Notes: a model not told the origin generated them from the sequence alone. 64,000 nucleotides of DNA from Methanosuratincola petrocarbonis (GCA_030522375.1 CP130488.1:806001-870000), one strand, 5' to 3'. Counted from the stretch's first letter, positions 51,894 to 61,116 are shown. Made by a program: numbers and translations.

Positions 51894-52883
51894 TTACTTC
51901 TCCTGCCCCATCAAGTGTCTGACTTCCTTGCCAACCTTCTCTATCGGGTGGCTCATCGTCTCTTCCATCAGGGCATTGAGGCGCTTCATACTCGCTGCTG
52001 GGTCGGACATCCATTCCTTTGCGAAGTTGCCGCTTGTGATGTTCCCGAGAACCCATTCCATCTTCCTCTTTGTCTCGTCGTCAATGACTTTTGGACCATA
52101 GACGAGTCCGCCGTACTTGGCTGTGTCGCTGACGCCCTTGAGCATCTTCTCCATCCCGCCCTGGAAGATAAGGTCCATTATCAGTTTCGCCTCGTTGCAT
52201 ACTTCGAAATATGCAACCTCTGGCTGGTACCCCTTTTCCGTCAGGACCTCAAACCCTGTCTTTATTAGCTCCATAAGGCCGCCGACCAAGACGCATTGCT
52301 CCCCGAAGATGTCAGTCTCAGTCTCCTCCTTGAACGTGGTCTTTATGACTCCGGGTCGAGTGGATCCGATTCCCTTTGCCCACGCTAAGGTCTCAGCCCA
52401 GGCCTTGCCCGAGTAATCCTGGTAGACCGCGACTATCGACGGCACGCCATATCCCTTCAGGTACTCCTCCCTCACCCTGACGCCTGGGCTCTTCGGTGCG
52501 ACCATTATCACGTCGACATCCTTGGGGGGTTTCACGAGACCGAAGTGGATGTTGAAGCCGTGAGACACGCCGAGGATCTTGCCAGCCTTCAGGTTCGGCG
52601 CAATCTCTGAGGCATAAACTTCAGGCTGCCGGACGTCCGGTATCAGCATTATTATGAAGTCTGCGAGCTTGGAGGCTTCAGCAACCGAGTATACCTTGAA
52701 GCCGTCTTCCTCAGCGATTTTCCAAGACTTGCTCTCCTTCTTGAGACCTATAACCACATCCAAGCCGCTGTCCCTGAGGTTCAGGGCCTGGTGCCTGCCT
52801 TGGCTGCCATAGCCGAGCACTGCAATTTTCTTGCCCTTTAGTACAGAAAGGTCTGCATCATTGTCCTTGTATATGGTTACCAT
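51894..52883 (-). CDS. ilvC: Ketol-acid reductoisomerase
   Basis: 329 residues, class I length. The N-terminal NADPH-binding domain has LGYGSQGRHQALNLRDSG. The knotted C-terminal domain shows VGGLMELIKTGFEVLTEKGY and the magnesium ligands in the DIFGEQ and NEAKLIMDLI regions. It converts acetolactate and acetohydroxybutyrate to dihydroxy acids for valine and isoleucine. GGTG sits 6 bases before the ATG at 52883. Last ilv gene of the minus-strand group ilvB-ilvN-zinc ribbon-ilvC. Confidence 0.97.
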   Translation of the reverse strand: MVTIYKDNDADLSVLKGKKIAVLGYGSQGRHQALNLRDSGLDVVIGLKKESKSWKIAEEDGFKVYSVAEASKLADFIIMLIPDVRQPEVYASEIAPNLKAGKILGVSHGFNIHFGLVKPPKDVDVIMVAPKSPGVRVREEYLKGYGVPSIVAVYQDYSGKAWAETLAWAKGIGSTRPGVIKTTFKEETETDIFGEQCVLVGGLMELIKTGFEVLTEKGYQPEVAYFEVCNEAKLIMDLIFQGGMEKMLKGVSDTAKYGGLVYGPKVIDDETKRKMEWVLGNITSGNFAKEWMSDPAASMKRLNALMEETMSHPIEKVGKEVRHLMGQEK

Positions 52884-53105
52884 ACATCTCACCGGAATCT
52901 GAATGTCCTTTGCTGTTTATAAACATGACCAAAATTGACGCGTTGAAATCAAACTCAAAGACAAAATCATCTTGAAATGGAAGGAAAAACAAAAGAACGA
53001 CTGCTCAACGAAATGAACATGAAACCGCAACTGCTGTCTAATTGCGGTATTAAGCTGTTTCAATTAAGACAAAAGTCAAACCCGCAAAAAAAGAAGGGGG
53101 TTTGT

Positions 53106-53348
53106 TTAGGCGCTCTTCTTGGTTACATTCTTGGTGCCGCACAGCGGGCACATGGTGACTTTGTAGTCAGCCCAGAACTTGTGGCTCTTCTCGCACTCGT
53201 ACTTGACGAGATCCTTGCGGTCGTATTCTGTGCAATTCTTCTCAGTGGTGCCACAGTATGGACATGGGGTCGCGTCGGTGAAGTACCACCAGGTGTGCCC
53301 GTTTATGCATCCGCACATGTAGCCCATTGAGATCTCCTCTGAAATCAT
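53106..53348 (-). CDS. Double zinc-ribbon protein within the ilv operon
   Basis: 80 residues from the ATG at 53348. Two zinc-binding halves: CGCINGHTWWY with CPYCGTTEKNC, then YECEKSHKFWADY with CPLCGTKNV. Looks like a small adaptor or RNA/DNA-binding protein. It sits between ilvN and ilvC, same strand, about 90 bases after ilvN and 220 before ilvC. Not recognised by name; a role in controlling the operon is possible but unproven. Confidence 0.75.
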   Translation of the reverse strand: MISEEISMGYMCGCINGHTWWYFTDATPCPYCGTTEKNCTEYDRKDLVKYECEKSHKFWADYKVTMCPLCGTKNVTKKSA

Positions 53349-53438
53349 ATTCGGGCTGAGAAAATAAAACATTTGCCTTTCTTCATCCGAAGGGAAGCCG
53401 CGGCAGCAGGTGGGAAAAAAGGGTAAAGGATCAGGAGC

Positions 53439-53936
53439 TCAGTCGACGATCGAAGTCGACTTGGCTCCTCTCGAGAGGGCGACTATCCCGGTCTTTGCCA
53501 TCTCGATTATACCAAAGCCCTTCATTAGATCAAGGAATGCCTGGATTTTCCTCGGCTGCCCGACAACCTCTATTACAAGCGAGTCCTTCGAGGCGTCTAT
53601 TACTCGCGCTCTGAAAATGCTTATGTAGTTAAGGATGTCAGAGCGCTTCGCCGGATCAGTCGCAGAGACTTTTACAAGCGCTAGCTCCCTGAATGCGGAA
53701 TCGTCAGGTTCGAGCTCGCTGATCTTAATGACATCCGGGATCTTGCTGAGCTGCTTGACCAGCTGCTCGACGATCGCAGGGTTGCCTCTCATTGTGATCG
53801 TTATCCTCGAGATCTTGTCCTTTTCTGTGCCGCCGACAGTTATTGTGGCGATGTTGAAGCCGCGTCTCCTGATCAGTGAGGCGACCTTGAAGAGCACGCC
53901 CGGCCTGTCCTCGACGAGCGCGGAGATTATACGCAT
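53439..53936 (-). CDS. ilvN: Acetolactate synthase small (regulatory) subunit
   Basis: 165 residues. The N-terminal ACT domain (about 1-75) starts RIISALVEDRPGVLFKVASL, followed by the C-terminal AHAS small-subunit domain with SDILNYISIFRARVIDAS and VIEVVGQPRKIQAFL. It binds the catalytic subunit and mediates valine feedback. The ATG at 53936 lies 7 bases after the ilvB stop, so the two are coupled. Confidence 0.96.
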   Translation of the reverse strand: MRIISALVEDRPGVLFKVASLIRRRGFNIATITVGGTEKDKISRITITMRGNPAIVEQLVKQLSKIPDVIKISELEPDDSAFRELALVKVSATDPAKRSDILNYISIFRARVIDASKDSLVIEVVGQPRKIQAFLDLMKGFGIIEMAKTGIVALSRGAKSTSIVD

Positions 53937-53943
53937 GCCGTCT

Positions 53944-55647
53944 TCAGCCAAACCAGACCACCTCTCTGAGTGTCTTGCCAGGCGGAACCATCGGGAGCAC
54001 CTTCTCGTCCCTGGAGACGGGCACATCTATCACCACAGGCACTTCAGCACCAGCGCTCCTTCTTATCGCTGACTCGAGCTCACTGTAGCTCTCAACCCTG
54101 ATCCCTTCTGCCCCGTACGCCTCCGCAAGCTTGGCAAAGTCAGGAACCGCGCCCAGATCCGTCTCCGAGTACCGCTTGTCGCAGAACATGCACTGCCACT
54201 GTCTGACCATCCCGAGCACCCGGTTGTCCATCACCAAGGTCACGGTCGGTATCCGCTCTACCACAGCGGTCGCTAGGTCTTGTTCTGTCATCAGGAAGCT
54301 CCCGTCGCCGTCTATGTTGAAGACGGGCCTGTCTGGGCATGCAACCTTGACGCCGAGCGACGCGGGGAACCCGAAACCCATGGCACCCAATCCCCCAGAG
54401 GTGATGAATGTGCGCGGTTCGATCACCTGGAAATGGAGCGCCGCCCACATCTGGTTCTGCCCCACTCCGGTGGTAACGATCGACCTTTCAGGAATGCAGG
54501 CGCGGAGGATCTTCATTATGCGCTTGGGGCTCAGAGATCCCCTGCCTTCCTCGCTGTTGTAGAATTCCTTGTATTTGTCCTTCAGCTCGGCGATCCTCTT
54601 CGACCACTCGTTCTCTTTTTTCCTTATCCCCACCTCGAGCAGGCGGTCTGCGAGGGCCGCGAGGGCCTTGCGCGCGTCCGCCACTATGGGGACGTCGACG
54701 CCCAAGTTCTTCCCAATCTCCGCAGGGTCTATGTCTATGTGGATTATTCTAGCGTTCTCGCCGAATTTTTCCATCCTGCCAACAGTCCGGTCGTTGAAGC
54801 GCATGCCCACGGCTATCAAAAGGTCGGCCTCCTCCGCGGCCATGTTTGCCTCCCCCTTCCCGTGCATCCCGATCATCCCCAGCGAGAGGGGGTGTACTTC
54901 CGGGATAGCCCCCTTACCCATAAGGGTGGTCGCGACCGGAGCGGGCATCATCTCGGCGAGCCTGACCAGTTCGGCGCTCGCGTTTGATGCAATGACCCCT
55001 CCTCCGGCGATGATGAGCGGGCGCTCAGATTCGAGTATGAGCCCCACCGCCCTCTTTATCGAATAGGGATGGGGCTCGCCGCCCTTCACGATGTACCCGC
55101 CTATCCTTACCTTCTCTGCCTCCATGTAGTCGACCTCCTCGTAGAAGACGTCCTTCGGGATGTCGACCAGTACCGGGCCCTTCCGGTTTGTGTTTGCAAG
55201 CATGAAAGCTGCCCTCATCGTATCGGGTATTTCTGAGGCATTGGTTATCTGGAAGGCATACTTGGTGATCGGGGTGACTATCCCAACAATGTCAGCCTCT
55301 TGGAAGGCATCCTTCCCGATCATGGAACGGGGGACCTGCCCAGTTATTGCCACAACTGGCGAGCTGTCCATATGCGCGACGGCTATCCCCGTCACAAGGT
55401 TTGTTGCGCCAGGGCCGCTTGTGGCAGTGCACACGCCAGGGATTCCTTTTGCCCTTGCGTACCCGTCGGCCATGTGTGCTGCGCACTGCTCATGGCGGGC
55501 GAGTATGTGTCTGAGATCCCCCTTCTCAGCGCACTCGTAAAGAGCGTCGTAGAAAGGTATTGTGGAGCCCCCAGGGATGCCGAAGATCACTTCTACCTTC
55601 TCATCCTTAAGCGCCTCCACTACGGCCTTAGCCCCCGAAACTCTCAT
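53944..55647 (-). CDS. ilvB: Acetolactate synthase large (catalytic) subunit
   Basis: 567 residues. Three-domain ThDP enzyme: the catalytic Glu in ILARHEQCAAHMADGYAR, the FAD-binding middle domain, and the C-terminal ThDP motif GDGSFLMTEQDLATA with MDNRVLGMVRQWQ. It joins two pyruvates, or pyruvate and 2-oxobutyrate. GGAGGGGC precedes the ATG. First gene of the ilv group, with a leader of about 145 bases if the TATA at 55814-55828 is used. Confidence 0.97.
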   Translation of the reverse strand: MRVSGAKAVVEALKDEKVEVIFGIPGGSTIPFYDALYECAEKGDLRHILARHEQCAAHMADGYARAKGIPGVCTATSGPGATNLVTGIAVAHMDSSPVVAITGQVPRSMIGKDAFQEADIVGIVTPITKYAFQITNASEIPDTMRAAFMLANTNRKGPVLVDIPKDVFYEEVDYMEAEKVRIGGYIVKGGEPHPYSIKRAVGLILESERPLIIAGGGVIASNASAELVRLAEMMPAPVATTLMGKGAIPEVHPLSLGMIGMHGKGEANMAAEEADLLIAVGMRFNDRTVGRMEKFGENARIIHIDIDPAEIGKNLGVDVPIVADARKALAALADRLLEVGIRKKENEWSKRIAELKDKYKEFYNSEEGRGSLSPKRIMKILRACIPERSIVTTGVGQNQMWAALHFQVIEPRTFITSGGLGAMGFGFPASLGVKVACPDRPVFNIDGDGSFLMTEQDLATAVVERIPTVTLVMDNRVLGMVRQWQCMFCDKRYSETDLGAVPDFAKLAEAYGAEGIRVESYSELESAIRRSAGAEVPVVIDVPVSRDEKVLPMVPPGKTLREVVWFG

Positions 55648-56107
55648 TAAAGCCCCTCCTGATGACCATTAGAATTCTGTTGGCGTCTATGAGAGGACTG
55701 CTGCGCGGTGGAACGGCTTTGGCAAACTTCAGACGGTCAGCTATGAATGAATAGAAGGCAGGCACCAGCAGTACTCCTCATCACTATCACTTAGTTCCAT
55801 AAATAACGGGGCTTTTTATATAAATATTTCTTATTTGACCTACGAGAGGACATAAAGCGTCATGGGCGACTCGCGATTGGAGCGGCGATCGTTTACGACC
55901 GAAACTGATTCCTCAATAGCATTATGTCCGCATAAATTTTGATTATGAATTTCTGCATCCCATTCAAATGTCCAGGGGTTTCCGGAGATCAAAAGCTATT
56001 TCCTCCCGTCTTTTCAGTACAATACGCTGGTCATCCACGAAAAATTATTTTGGGCGGCAGCCAGCTCATTGGGAGTTAAAATAAAAAAGTGTATAAAATC
56101 GATTTGG
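55648..56107. other. Leader and spacer upstream of ilvB
   Basis: 460 bases. A strong minus-strand TATA (TTTATATAAA region, 55814-55828) predicts a start near 55795, giving a long leader for ilvB. A 19-codon frame (55741-55800) begins at about that start and reads MELSDSDEEYCWCLPSIHS; it has one Leu and one Ile codon, so classic attenuation is not obvious. The 280 bases beyond (to 56107) show nothing else. Confidence 0.4.
55814..55828 (-). promoter_or_regulatory. TATA box for the ilv operon
   Basis: AAATATTTATATAAA on the minus strand is the strongest TATA-like element upstream of ilvB and lies about 170 bases ahead of its start codon. Confidence 0.5.
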
Positions 56108-56518
56108 CTATGCTATCTTCTTGCCAGCCTCGTAGCTTGCGCTCTGGTTCCAAACTTCCTTGGGCTCCAACACCCAAACGCCCCTAGCAGAAAGGCCGAT
56201 CTTCTTCAGCTCCACGTTCATCCTGTCAACTATCTCTCCAGAAGTCAGGTAGTCTTTCGCCTCTGCCCTGATCTCGTATGAGGTCATCTCCTTGGTCACG
56301 AGGAGGGATACAAGCTCCCTTGATTTTTTCATGCTCTCCATGTTGCTGCTGCTCCGTTTCATCAATATCGCGCCTACAACTATTGTGTTTGGATCTGGTG
56401 CCATCAGGCTGCCGACGTGGATCATGTGGACGTGCCCCTCAGGAGTCTTTGTTCCAAGAACCTTTGAAGCCCGCGGATCATTCAGGACTTTCATTACCTC
56501 TGCAGGTAAAGCAACCAC
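56108..56518 (-). CDS. Pyridoxamine-phosphate-oxidase-like FMN-fold protein
   Basis: 136 residues from a GTG at 56518 preceded by GCGGGGGT; a TATA-like ATATTTAT lies about 35-40 bases ahead. The short split-barrel pattern (VVALPAEVMKVLND, KTPEGHVHMIHVGSLMAPD, NTIVVGAILMKRSSSNM) fits the PPOX-like family that binds FMN or F420. The frame is open far upstream, but that region is the antisense of the divergent HTH gene and is not real. Substrate unknown. Confidence 0.75.
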   Translation of the reverse strand: MVALPAEVMKVLNDPRASKVLGTKTPEGHVHMIHVGSLMAPDPNTIVVGAILMKRSSSNMESMKKSRELVSLLVTKEMTSYEIRAEAKDYLTSGEIVDRMNVELKKIGLSARGVWVLEPKEVWNQSASYEAGKKIA

Positions 56519-56597
56519 AAAATTACCCCCGCTATTAATACCCCTGCAGTAGATATAAATATTATTTTTTAATATTTCAGTATTAAAGTGATTCCGG

Positions 56598-57488
56598 TTG
56601 GAGACAAAACTGCTCGAAGAGATCGAAGGGATCAGGAATGAGATAAAAACGCTTGGCAAAGATTTTTGGAAGATAAGGTATGAAGACCTCCGTCGGGCTT
56701 TCTGCGATGAGGTGAGGGCACTAGTCGGTATAGAAACCCAAGGGTTGCTCGATCCGGAGATGAATAGCATTGGCAGATCTTCGGAATGCAAGATGAAGGA
56801 GCACTGCTTCAAGAAAGTCAGAGAGTCGATCGAGGAGGGGCTCAGAAGGTTCGCCAGGGGCGACACGGCGGGCGCGCTGCTCCTCCTGAGTCAGTTGGAA
56901 GTGCTGATTGAATCATCTGAAAGACCCTGCCTCGATGCGACCTGCACGGAGAGAGTGATGAGCCTTACAAAAGATATCAGGATCCTGATAACGGTGTTTG
57001 ACGCCACGCTTGGATCCAAGTGCAGCCGAGTCCCTTCGGATCAGCCCAACACCACCATGGTCAAAACAACAACAGAGAGGGCGCCGGAACCCCTTGAGAT
57101 TGAGGAAGCATTGATGCCGCTGTCTAACAGGTGGAGGATTATCTTGCTGAGGCTACTCAGTCGAGGAGGCATGAAGTTCACAGAGATGAGCAGAACCCTC
57201 GGCTTGAGGACGGGACACCTCCAGTTCCACCTGAGAGTGCTAGCGAGGCAGGGTTATCTGACAGTGGACAGAGGGAACAAAACTTACATGATAACAGAAA
57301 GAGGCATGGCAGCACTTTCCTGGGCAGAGGTCTTCGCTTCAATGCTCAGGAATGGAGCGCCGAGCTCATCTAGCCCCTGCACCGCCTCCGCCGAAGCCCC
57401 CTCCGCCTCCGAAGCCTCCTCCGAACCCACCGGAGCCCCTGCTACCCTGCTGAGGGATAGAGACGTAGACGATAGGCCTGAAGACTGA
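56598..57488 (+). CDS. ArsR/winged-helix regulator with a long N-terminal region
   Basis: 296 residues from a TTG at 56598. Residues 1-150 form a helical region with several Cys (SECKMKEHC, CLDATC). Residues about 165-245 are a winged helix: ALMPLSNRWRIILLRLLSRG, then TEMSRTLGLRTGHLQFHLRVLARQ, and a wing ending KTYMITERG. The tail (about 255-296) is Ser/Ala-rich and low complexity, and overlaps the DUF2207 gene on the other strand by 123 bases. Divergent from the PPOX-like gene, which it may control. Confidence 0.8.
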   Translation: METKLLEEIEGIRNEIKTLGKDFWKIRYEDLRRAFCDEVRALVGIETQGLLDPEMNSIGRSSECKMKEHCFKKVRESIEEGLRRFARGDTAGALLLLSQLEVLIESSERPCLDATCTERVMSLTKDIRILITVFDATLGSKCSRVPSDQPNTTMVKTTTERAPEPLEIEEALMPLSNRWRIILLRLLSRGGMKFTEMSRTLGLRTGHLQFHLRVLARQGYLTVDRGNKTYMITERGMAALSWAEVFASMLRNGAPSSSSPCTASAEAPSASEASSEPTGAPATLLRDRDVDDRPED

Positions 57489-59168
57489 CCGGATCCCAGG
57501 CAGGTAATAAACTTCGGGCAGATTGACCTTGAGATCCTTCATTGCCTGTGCTACCCTCTCTCCGACACCGAGGGCTGTGCCGTAGACTAGCCACTCGCCC
57601 CAAACCGAGAGGTCCTGAGGGGCATACTTCTTCATTAGCGCCAAGTCGGCAAGGAAGTTCCTGAAAGCGTCCCACTCCAGCTTCGCGCGGTAGAACTCAC
57701 CCTTCCACTTCCCGTAGAGGGACGAGGGAAAGGCAAGGGCAACAACGACCTGGAGCAGCGCGAGGAAGGAGAAACCGGCTGCGCTCAGGAACATAGTGGA
57801 TGCCCCTTCGAATGCCGATGCCCCCACTGCCGAGGCAAGGAAGAGTGCAAGGGGAATGACCAACAGAAGAGCCAACCTCTTCCTTCCGCCTGCAACATAC
57901 CTCTTGGCAACAGAGTTGTCTGGGGCCCTGGCTATAACAGCCCACTTGCCCTTCAACGCTGAGAGTGAAGAGTAGCTCCCCGAGGACGCCATCTTCTCGA
58001 CCCTGTCCTGAACGGATTTCAGATCAATCACCCCGTCTTCTGAGAGATCGGAGAGGTACTCAAGGACTAGCTGCTCATACCGATCGACCGAATCAGCTCT
58101 CAGGATCCTTATCGAAGTCCCGTCGCCCTCTATTTTCAGCTTGCCCTGGCGATTGAGGTCAAGGATGGTGGCATAGAGCCCATTCTCGTCAAAGACATAA
58201 GGGTCCCCCCTGAAAACAAGGTTCACGACCCATGGCTTCAGCGATGTGTCAGGAACGAAGCTCAAGTATCTCGGAATAGGGTAATGTCTTTCTCTCCCGT
58301 ACACGAGGTAGGCGCCAAGAAGCAGGAATGGCATTACCAGCGCTACAGCCCGGGCCAATTCCATAAAGCCCGTGGCAACATAGAATGGTATCGAGTAGAT
58401 GAGATTTGCACGTTCGGTCTGGGCCCTGACCTCTTGGACTTCCCTTGGTATACCCTGAAGATCCGCGAGGGCCCCCCTAGGGAACAGCACCTCAACCTCC
58501 AGGAGCTGATCCCTTTGGACAGATCCCAAAATGTAGACCTGCCCCTCTGTCTTGAAAAGCTGCATAGTGAGGGGCCGGACGAAGACCTGGGCAATGTTTC
58601 CCGATGCGGGGGAGAGTACTCTTATTGTTGCACTGCGGTATTCGAGGTGATTGTCAGCAAGCATCAGGTTAATGTGCGCATAAGAGCTGTCGTACTCGAT
58701 AGGAGGGCATATCGAAAAAACGTACCGGACGCGGTATGCCCCTTCCTCGAAGTAAGCAGGGGCGTATATGCCGACCTCGTTCAACTCGGAATTCGAGGCA
58801 ATGAAGTCGATAATTGAGGCGGACTGGTTTGATAGGGGGACCCAGACTTCTCCAGAGGAGTGCCTTTGGTACGGGACCGAATCAGAAGGTACTTCGTAGG
58901 AGACGAGCTGGACATGGGGAGTCCCGAGCGGAGTGCGTGAAAGGGGGGCGTCCCAGCCACGGTAGAGCATACGGTATTTACCCGAGACTGCGACTTTGTA
59001 GACGTACTCCTCAACGAGAGTCCCATTGGGATAGACAGTTGCGTCATAAGACTCTACCCACACATCATCATTGAAAAGGGCAGGCGGGTATTCCATAAGG
59101 TAGAATCCCACGATTGTGATGGAGACCACGATCACAAACAGAATCGCCATCTGCCTTGTCTCTGACAA
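57366..59168 (-). CDS. DUF2207 membrane protein with Gly-rich tail
   Basis: 600 residues. An N-terminal membrane anchor or signal (about 8-27), an extracytoplasmic beta-rich part (about 30-260), a membrane helix (about 268-290), a cytosolic part, two more membrane helices (about 435-480), and a C-terminal soluble segment ending in a run of GGFGGG repeats. This is the DUF2207/YciQ layout. DUF2207 genes often accompany LemA, which is directly upstream here (13 bases before the start). Envelope-related role inferred; function not established. Confidence 0.9.
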   Translation of the reverse strand: MSETRQMAILFVIVVSITIVGFYLMEYPPALFNDDVWVESYDATVYPNGTLVEEYVYKVAVSGKYRMLYRGWDAPLSRTPLGTPHVQLVSYEVPSDSVPYQRHSSGEVWVPLSNQSASIIDFIASNSELNEVGIYAPAYFEEGAYRVRYVFSICPPIEYDSSYAHINLMLADNHLEYRSATIRVLSPASGNIAQVFVRPLTMQLFKTEGQVYILGSVQRDQLLEVEVLFPRGALADLQGIPREVQEVRAQTERANLIYSIPFYVATGFMELARAVALVMPFLLLGAYLVYGRERHYPIPRYLSFVPDTSLKPWVVNLVFRGDPYVFDENGLYATILDLNRQGKLKIEGDGTSIRILRADSVDRYEQLVLEYLSDLSEDGVIDLKSVQDRVEKMASSGSYSSLSALKGKWAVIARAPDNSVAKRYVAGGRKRLALLLVIPLALFLASAVGASAFEGASTMFLSAAGFSFLALLQVVVALAFPSSLYGKWKGEFYRAKLEWDAFRNFLADLALMKKYAPQDLSVWGEWLVYGTALGVGERVAQAMKDLKVNLPEVYYLPGIRSVFRPIVYVSIPQQGSRGSGGFGGGFGGGGGFGGGGAGAR

Positions 59169-59181
59169 TCCAAAAACCGAC

Positions 59182-59745
59182 CTAGAACTCTACCTTCGGG
59201 CGCCTCTCAGCCTCTTCCTCGAACTGGAGGTACTCCATTTTTTTGAGCCCCATCAGACTTGAGACCACATTCGTGGGAATCGTCTCGGTCTTGATATTGA
59301 ACTCCTGGGCTATGTTGTTGTAGGTATAACGGTGCCTCGCAATCTCATCCTCCAGCCCCTTCACAGAGTCCATGAGTGATACTACAGTCCCGGAGGTCTT
59401 CAGGTCCGGATACGCCTCAGCAACCGCAACTATGCTCCCGAAGATCCTCCTCGACTCGGCGTCGGCGCTCCCTAGCCCATCAGCGCCAGCCTTCCCGATC
59501 TCGGCTCTGAGGCCGGTAATCTTCTCGAGGACTTCCCTCTCGAACTTGGCATAGCTCTTGACCGCGCCGAGCAGTTGCTCGATCATGTCCAGCCGCTTCT
59601 TCATCGCCACGCGGACCTGCCCCAGGGTAGCCTGGGCCGAGTTCGAAAGTGTCTTGAACCTGTTGTAGACCGAGACAAAATAAAGGGCGAGGATGACGAA
59701 AATTATCGCGACGATCCCTACGATAAGGACCTGCATGATGTCCAT
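59182..59745 (-). CDS. lemA: LemA family protein
   Basis: 187 residues. One N-terminal membrane helix (about 4-26) followed by a long helical domain with FKTLSNSAQATLGQVRVAMK and the conserved ETIPTNVVSSLMGLKKMEYLQ near the end. LemA proteins sit in the membrane with the helical part outside; role unclear, often paired with DUF2207 as here. First gene of a two-gene operon with the DUF2207 gene. Confidence 0.95.
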   Translation of the reverse strand: MDIMQVLIVGIVAIIFVILALYFVSVYNRFKTLSNSAQATLGQVRVAMKKRLDMIEQLLGAVKSYAKFEREVLEKITGLRAEIGKAGADGLGSADAESRRIFGSIVAVAEAYPDLKTSGTVVSLMDSVKGLEDEIARHRYTYNNIAQEFNIKTETIPTNVVSSLMGLKKMEYLQFEEEAERRPKVEF

Positions 59746-59849
59746 AAGATCACAGTAATCAAATCAAGACTTCGAGATTTAAAGCTTTGTCAGCTTTCGG
59801 GATGCGGCTGAATTTTTTTTAATCCAAAGGACATTAAAAATAGAAAAAA

Positions 59850-60155
59850 TCAGTAAATCTTGCCCTTGATCACAGCGGTCGGGTGGATCACAATCACACC
59901 TGCATCCTTGTAAAGCGAACCGTTGACCTTCCCGTACAATTTCAGCTCGCCGCCATGGTTGTGGACGTCGCCCTCGACCTCACCATAGAGTTCCACATAA
60001 GAGCCCCTTTCGAGGATCACGTCCTGCTTGACGATCCCATTGAGTATGAGCTTGCCGCCGCTCGACACGACCGCACTCCCAGTTATGGTGCCATTAACAG
60101 TAAGCTCCTCGGCTATCTTAATGTCACCCTCTATCTTCTTGTTCTCAATCCTCAT
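59850..60155 (-). CDS. Bactofilin-like (polymer-forming) protein
   Basis: 101 residues from the ATG at 60155. A right-handed beta-helix of short repeats (GTITGSAVVSSGGKLILNG, GEVEGDVHNHGGELKLYGKV) fits the bactofilin fold, which forms filaments. No membrane segment. The gene is next to LemA and DUF2207 but separated by about 105 bases; the AT-rich 60183-60302 region upstream should carry its promoter. Confidence 0.85.
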   Translation of the reverse strand: MRIENKKIEGDIKIAEELTVNGTITGSAVVSSGGKLILNGIVKQDVILERGSYVELYGEVEGDVHNHGGELKLYGKVNGSLYKDAGVIVIHPTAVIKGKIY

Positions 60156-60302
60156 TTCAATCACTGTAAAATAAAATATCAAGCAGTACCCTTAAAAACT
60201 CTCCACATATATACCAAAATATATAGAAATATATTTTTTATTTACCTCTAAAATAGTCTCTAATTTTTTAGAAATTTTTACATTTTATATATTTTATATA
60301 TA

Positions 60303-61079
60303 CTAATTTCTGCCTTGGTCGCTTGCTTCTTCCCCTTTGCGGATTCTGCGCATGACCCCGATCGGAGGAAAACGGAAAATGCCTATCCCGTCCTCCACCG
60401 CAAGGGGAACGAACTCATCTATGTCCGATCCCCGCAGGTAAGGCGAGAGCAGACTCTCGCGGTCTATTTCATTTATCCCTGAGCCTGCCGAGAGAGGCGA
60501 AAAGGCGGGCAATACCACGAGCCGCTTCCCCTTGTACTTCCCGACGAGAAAGCACTTGAATTTGTACCGGGCACCTGAGGAGTCCAGCGAGGAGACTGCA
60601 GGGTGCTCGTGACCGATTACTATGACTTTTGCATCCTCAGGCAGCTCCATCTCTAAATGCCCGTGCATCAGCACGATGTGATCCATTATCAGGAAGTGCT
60701 CATGGAGGTGGACGCAATACTTTGAAAGAATAGCGATCACATAGTTGTCGTGGTTGCCGCGCACAACATGGGTCTCGACCCCCATTGACCCGAGTGTTTC
60801 TAGCAGGTCTTTCACCTCAACCCACTCCTGGGGAGAGGGTTTCCCGAACTCATGCTTCAAGTCGCCGAGAATCACGAGCCTCTTGGCGCCTGAAGCCCTT
60901 AGCAGCTCTTCGATCCTATTGCGCATGGCAGTATAGGAGTTCTGCGGCAGAAAGACGCCTTTCTGGCTCAGCGAGCTCTCGTATCCTATGTGGAGGTCTG
61001 CGATCACCAGTGTCCGATACTTAGGGAGGAATAATGCAGGGTGCGCCCCGACAGTAATGCCATCCTTGAATATCCTCAT
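60303..61079 (-). CDS. SbcD-related archaeal metallophosphoesterase
   Basis: 258 residues. The calcineurin-like metal motifs are intact: VIADLHIGYE, ILGDLKHEFG, VRGNHDNY and VIGHEHPAV. This belongs to the archaeal SbcD-related phosphoesterase group, of unproven substrate; often considered a DNA or nucleotide phosphoesterase. It ends next to the AT-rich spacer and starts about 40 bases after the isopropylmalate-synthase-like gene, same strand, so co-transcription is likely. Confidence 0.9.
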   Translation of the reverse strand: MRIFKDGITVGAHPALFLPKYRTLVIADLHIGYESSLSQKGVFLPQNSYTAMRNRIEELLRASGAKRLVILGDLKHEFGKPSPQEWVEVKDLLETLGSMGVETHVVRGNHDNYVIAILSKYCVHLHEHFLIMDHIVLMHGHLEMELPEDAKVIVIGHEHPAVSSLDSSGARYKFKCFLVGKYKGKRLVVLPAFSPLSAGSGINEIDRESLLSPYLRGSDIDEFVPLAVEDGIGIFRFPPIGVMRRIRKGEEASDQGRN

Positions 61080-61116
61080 GGTTCAATAGAATAAAAAGGT
61101 GATAAATTATTGTTTG

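Noticed and set aside
56553..56866. Upstream extension of the PPOX-like protein
   Set aside because: It is antisense to the HTH regulator gene and has no family match; the GTG at 56518 has a ribosome site and TATA box.
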